A stretch of DNA of 26,829 bases, taken from contig JBJOID010000255.1 in NCBI GenBank assembly GCA_046047315.1, forward strand, positions 1 to 26,829, given 5' to 3'. Shown piece after piece: positions 24,050 through 26,829 of the stretch. Under the pieces are notes generated by a model. It searched no databases, was not told where the DNA came from, and saw nothing but the letters and a program-made list of their open reading frames with translations. Made by a program: the position numbers and the translations under genes. Source of the DNA: WGMK01 sp046047315. Its GTDB lineage: Bacteria; Hydrogenedentota; Hydrogenedentia; Hydrogenedentales; JAEUWI01. Position 1 is the first letter of the stretch, and every line of letters starts with the position of its first letter.

Positions 24050-24083
24050 TCGCGCAGGATTCGAAAGCCTTCAATGAAGTTAT

Positions 24084-24099
24084 CTCTGCCACAGCAGAG
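24084..24099. other. Short hairpin between convergent gene groups
   Basis: CTCTGC / GCAGAG with a 4-nt loop (CACA) lies in the 89-bp spacer between the acyltransferase stop and the Fe-S gene stop. No T-tract follows in either direction, so a terminator role is only suggested by its position. Confidence 0.25.
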
Positions 24100-24138
24100 C
24101 AACACTCAAATATGTGCAGTTAAATGATTCAAGAAGCA

Positions 24139-25020
24139 TCATTGGTTCAGCATCCACCGCTCTAGTCGGGGAAAGTCATCTCCAACGGGACAAGCCGTTT
24201 CGCACTCCATGCAACCGGTAAATGCCGAATGACGCAAGACAACCAGTGCATGGAATAGACGCTGAATCTCGTCGCTTCCCATGACGTGCTCCTTCCTCTC
24301 TTCCGGAGCGAGCGATGCGAGCTTTCGCATATACGAAACGAGCGCTTCCGGTCCTGTAGGCTGGCATCGCTTGGCGCACGCATCGGCACGAAATGCCGCA
24401 ATCGAATCGGCCAGAGTTTTGGCTTCACTAATTGCTGGAATGGCATCAACTGGACAAGCCCGAATGCAGCGCCCACATTTTTCAGCACCGATACAAAGCT
24501 GTGCATTAAGAGGTTGATCAGTCTTTACCCTGAGATTGGTCAGCACTCCCATCAACTTGACGCGTGGGCCAAACTGCGGTGTAATAAGCATACCGTTCAA
24601 ACCCAATGTACCAAGTCCCGCATTAACTGCGGCTTGCCTTATCAGGGCCGACCCTTGGCCCGCCGGAGACGCGAATCCTGCAGGTTGCGTACGCGAGTCT
24701 GGAACTAACGTCGAAACCACTGTTGCTGAATGGCCCTTGGACTCGACGTGGTAGGCCAGCTTTGAAGCAACTTCCTCCAGGACAGCCAAACTGCGCCCAA
24801 GTGCATACTGCTGCACCGCAGAATTCTTGCAACCCGCAATTCCAATCGAAGTTCTACGCGCAAGTACGATCAGTGTTGTTAAGTGTGAGGTGTGGAGCGA
24901 TGGCTTGTCGTAATCCGGCGCAGTTTCCTCAAGTTCCATCCAGTCTGCAAACCCAACGAGGTCAGCACCTAACTCTTGTGCAAACGCGCGAATATCATCC
25001 ACGTTGAGGTTCATTTTCAT
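24139..25020 (-). CDS. Double [4Fe-4S] protein related to QueG/reductive dehalogenase, copy 3 of the array
   Basis: About 293 residues. An N-terminal QueG-like domain (DDIRAFAQELGADLVGFADW) leads to AGFASPAGQGSALIRQAA and the signature NAGLGTLGLNGMLITPQFGP, the counterpart of AGLGWxGKN in QueG and GLGELGRNGLLITPxYGPR in reductive dehalogenases. The first cluster motif is CIGAEKCGRCIRACPVDAIP (CX5CX2CX3CP). The second is GCMECETACPVG, with a further Cys pair upstream (CAKRC) able to complete the cluster. No twin-arginine signal or membrane anchor is present, so it should be cytosolic. It lacks about 70 C-terminal residues compared with its neighbour. GTG 25023, ATG 25020 and ATG 25014 are all possible starts; I take ATG 25020. 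Any of them lies inside the upstream paralogue (18-29 nt overlap), suggesting translational coupling. Function unknown; a reductase or electron-transfer role is inferred. Confidence 0.85.
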   Translation of the reverse strand: MKMNLNVDDIRAFAQELGADLVGFADWMELEETAPDYDKPSLHTSHLTTLIVLARRTSIGIAGCKNSAVQQYALGRSLAVLEEVASKLAYHVESKGHSATVVSTLVPDSRTQPAGFASPAGQGSALIRQAAVNAGLGTLGLNGMLITPQFGPRVKLMGVLTNLRVKTDQPLNAQLCIGAEKCGRCIRACPVDAIPAISEAKTLADSIAAFRADACAKRCQPTGPEALVSYMRKLASLAPEERKEHVMGSDEIQRLFHALVVLRHSAFTGCMECETACPVGDDFPRLERWMLNQ

Positions 25021-26026
25021 CACGCTTGCAAGGGTTCATGTCGACGAAAGCTAAATGCCTGCTGTATTCGTGAACCCGATCCTGGGGAGGTCCAACGTGC
25101 TTCACGGAGTGAATACCATCTACAACAGTGTGTTCCACACGCCCCCCCGGAATATCCCACTTGCGATACGGAACGCTGAATAGAGTCCGGGCATCAGTTT
25201 TCCCTACTGGGCAAACGTACATGCATTCAAAGCATGCAGCATTTGCACCGCGCTTGGAATTGAGTGCGATCCAGAAGTCCCGCCAGTATTTATTTGCAAA
25301 TACCTCTTGGATCGGCATGGGCTTTTCTGAATCAATCAGTAGCCTGATTACTCGAAATAGAGTTCTGATACTTAGCCGCATAGCGCCCTCGGAGCACTTA
25401 TCTTGGTGCAAATCTCGATATGAGTTGACACTGGCGTCTGAATCAGCTTTAAGAGAAATGGCTTTGGTCGGACAAACTACGGCGCATCGTCCACACTTCA
25501 TTCCCGGACAAAGGTCGGGAATACGACGATCGTAATGCACAACAGCATTGGTGAGCAATACGCCAATATAGACTCGTGACCCGTAGTCTGGGGTGAGAAA
25601 GTTCAAGTTCAGTCCGATATGCCCAAGTCCAGCAAACTCTGCAACATGCTTGAAATCCAGCAAACCCGCCCCAGAGCGTTTCAGATCTTCATCAATAAAC
25701 TCTGGATGCAATGGAACGGCGATAAAGCCCTCTGACTCAAGCCAATCGGCAATATGGTGCGTGATATCGATAACAGCATCGAGGGCTAGATGCGAATTAT
25801 ATGATTGCGTATTAACATCTTGCAGGGACATCGAACCTGTAAGATTATGCTTCGTAAAGACAAGAATGCTGTTCATGCCCTCGGTAATGTGTGAAGGACG
25901 CTGACCGTTGGGCACGACGCTCGAATAATCGTCAACGCTTGCGAAGCCAATGGAATCGACACCGACATCCTTTGCAAACGCGACTATTCTCTCTTTGAAA
26001 GTCGCCGCTGAAGCCAACTTGCCCAT
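24995..26026 (-). CDS. Double [4Fe-4S] protein related to QueG/reductive dehalogenase, copy 2 of the array
   Basis: The 343-residue paralogue has the same domain order. FKERIVAFAKDVGVDSIGFA is followed by a divergent middle segment without the SPAGQGS loop of the other two copies (FIDEDLKRSGAGLLDFKHVA). Then come EFAGLGHIGLNLNFLTPDYG, the first cluster motif CPGMKCGRCAVVCPTKAIS (CX4CX2CX3CP, one residue shorter than its sisters), a connecting region with DKCSEG, the second motif ACFECMYVCPVGKTD and a unique tail of about 70 residues ending PCKRDENEPQRG. The tail and the altered loop suggest a different partner or substrate from copies 1 and 3. Its ATG (26026) lies 43 nt inside copy 1, and its end overlaps the start of copy 3. 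No good ribosome-binding site precedes the ATG, consistent with re-initiation. Confidence 0.85.
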   Translation of the reverse strand: MGKLASAATFKERIVAFAKDVGVDSIGFASVDDYSSVVPNGQRPSHITEGMNSILVFTKHNLTGSMSLQDVNTQSYNSHLALDAVIDITHHIADWLESEGFIAVPLHPEFIDEDLKRSGAGLLDFKHVAEFAGLGHIGLNLNFLTPDYGSRVYIGVLLTNAVVHYDRRIPDLCPGMKCGRCAVVCPTKAISLKADSDASVNSYRDLHQDKCSEGAMRLSIRTLFRVIRLLIDSEKPMPIQEVFANKYWRDFWIALNSKRGANAACFECMYVCPVGKTDARTLFSVPYRKWDIPGGRVEHTVVDGIHSVKHVGPPQDRVHEYSRHLAFVDMNPCKRDENEPQRG

Positions 26027-26829
26027 GTAATTCTAGGCCTTTCATATGCGCCATTATGTTTAACCTCAACATCGACATCGGAGTAGACTCGCTGAACTGG
26101 CTCCGGTACGTCGCGTTGACGGTGCGGGGAATTCTTGATCTGTGGATAATTAGCTCCCACCGGGCATACTTCCATACAAGCGCTGCAGCCAGAAACTACC
26201 CCCTCTTTTACTGCCGTAATCTCATTGTACATCTCGCTCGCGGTACGATTGTAGATCCCCTCCCAAAGTTTTTCAGAAGTTGAACTCGATGCAATCTCCG
26301 CTGCCATCTCTTGAAAAACCCTATAACCGAACGGCTGACTGACCTTCACACATGCTTCTTCGTCTATTGAGCGATAATCAGATAGCGGCTGGCTAATTCT
26401 CGCCTTTCTAGGAATCGCATCCGCAGGACATACTGCAGCGCAGCGCCCACAAGCCTCGATTCCAGGGCACAGCTCTCTGTCCAACGGCTTTGCACGTGGA
26501 AAGCGGCACGTAGTAAGTACTCCGGCGAAGTGTAGCCTTGGACCGTGCTCGGGGGTCAGGACCATCATGTTCAATCCGAAGGTGCCCAAACCTGCAGCGA
26601 CAGCGCCATAACGCAGCAGAGGGGAACCTTGACCGGCAGGTGCAACATTGGAGGGAGTCGCATATTCGAAATCGAAAGCCAGGGCAGAAACAGGTATCGC
26701 AACTTCGTCGAAACTCTCAAGGTAAGATGCCAACTTATTGCTGGCAGTATCTAGCAGCAGCATGCTGGCACCATTGATTAGTTGCTTGTTCCGGAGGTGT
26801 CGAGACCACGAGATGCCCGTCAAGATACG
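25984..26829 (-). CDS. Double [4Fe-4S] protein related to QueG/reductive dehalogenase, copy 1 of the array, truncated by the window end
   Basis: The frame stays open to the last base of the window, so the true start lies beyond; the TTG at 26823 is an in-frame codon only. The visible 282 residues contain SNVAPAGQGSPLLRYGAV, AAGLGTFGLNMMVLTPEHGP, a first cluster motif CPGIEACGRCAAVCPADAIP (CX5CX2CX3CP), EEACVKVSQPFG, a second cluster motif GCSACMEVCPVGANYP and a tail of about 55 residues. It is closest to copy 3 in the loop before the AGLG signature. The N-terminal region equivalent to QueG residues about 1-60 is outside the window. Being most upstream on the minus strand, it or an unseen gene leads the array; the promoter is not in the window. 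Confidence 0.85.
   Translation of the reverse strand, partial: RILTGISWSRHLRNKQLINGASMLLLDTASNKLASYLESFDEVAIPVSALAFDFEYATPSNVAPAGQGSPLLRYGAVAAGLGTFGLNMMVLTPEHGPRLHFAGVLTTCRFPRAKPLDRELCPGIEACGRCAAVCPADAIPRKARISQPLSDYRSIDEEACVKVSQPFGYRVFQEMAAEIASSSTSEKLWEGIYNRTASEMYNEITAVKEGVVSGCSACMEVCPVGANYPQIKNSPHRQRDVPEPVQRVYSDVDVEVKHNGAYERPRITWASWLQRRLSKRE

Noticed and set aside
24995..25023. Overlap between Fe-S copies 2 and 3 as a sign of a single frameshifted gene
   Set aside because: Each copy has its own full set of motifs (AGLG signature and both clusters), so they are separate paralogues; the overlap occurs between a C-terminal tail and an N-terminus.

Overview
The window is a 26.8-kb piece of a GC-rich bacterial chromosome, roughly 60-70 % G+C over the first 22 kb. 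The best lineage hint is the C-terminal tail of a large secreted leucine-rich-repeat protein (12346-15405). It carries two EF-hand/dockerin-like helices of the form ELLRVIQxYN...EDGF, which I associate with Candidatus Hydrogenedentota and neighbouring Planctomycetes-like environmental bacteria. The secreted propeller protein, the DUF224-type Etf oxidoreductase and a bacterial myo-inositol oxygenase fit that picture, but the assignment is an inference.

Layout, left part (1-12.2 kb): the end of a DRE-TIM aldolase; a two-gene operon of a membrane sensor (HAMP-GAF-PAS-PAS with no output domain) and a secreted propeller plus alpha-toroid protein; a YaiI/DUF188 protein; a Uma2-family nuclease; then a minus-strand respiratory operon etfB, etfA and a membrane Fe-S oxidoreductase. 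That operon should move electrons from acyl-CoA or similar dehydrogenases through EtfAB to menaquinone. A 141-bp imperfect palindromic element sits between etfB and etfA. A small membrane protein of unknown function and a complete inositol oxygenase gene follow.

Middle part (12.2-22.2 kb): a remnant of a minimal nucleotidyltransferase; the secreted LRR/beta-helix protein; a phosphomannomutase/phosphoglucomutase with a clear intrinsic terminator; a DinB-fold protein; an operon of an AtuA-family protein (TTG start) and a single-chain fusion of a BadF-type sugar kinase with a MurQ etherase (GTG start), which could carry out two consecutive steps of N-acetylmuramate recycling; and a zinc-dependent medium-chain alcohol dehydrogenase.

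Right part (22.2 kb to the end): base composition drops abruptly to about 35-45 % G+C, suggesting a horizontally acquired island or an assembly junction. It holds a LacI-type regulator and a NeuD/PglD-like left-handed-beta-helix acyltransferase on the plus strand, facing three tandem minus-strand paralogues of a double-[4Fe-4S] protein family related to QueG and reductive dehalogenases. The reading frames of these three overlap one another (43 and 26-29 nt). This overlapping array is the most unusual system in the window; its substrate cannot be deduced from the sequence, and its 5' end lies outside.

No rRNA, tRNA, CRISPR array, transposase, integrase or replication origin was recognised, and no gene-free stretch exceeds about 220 bases.
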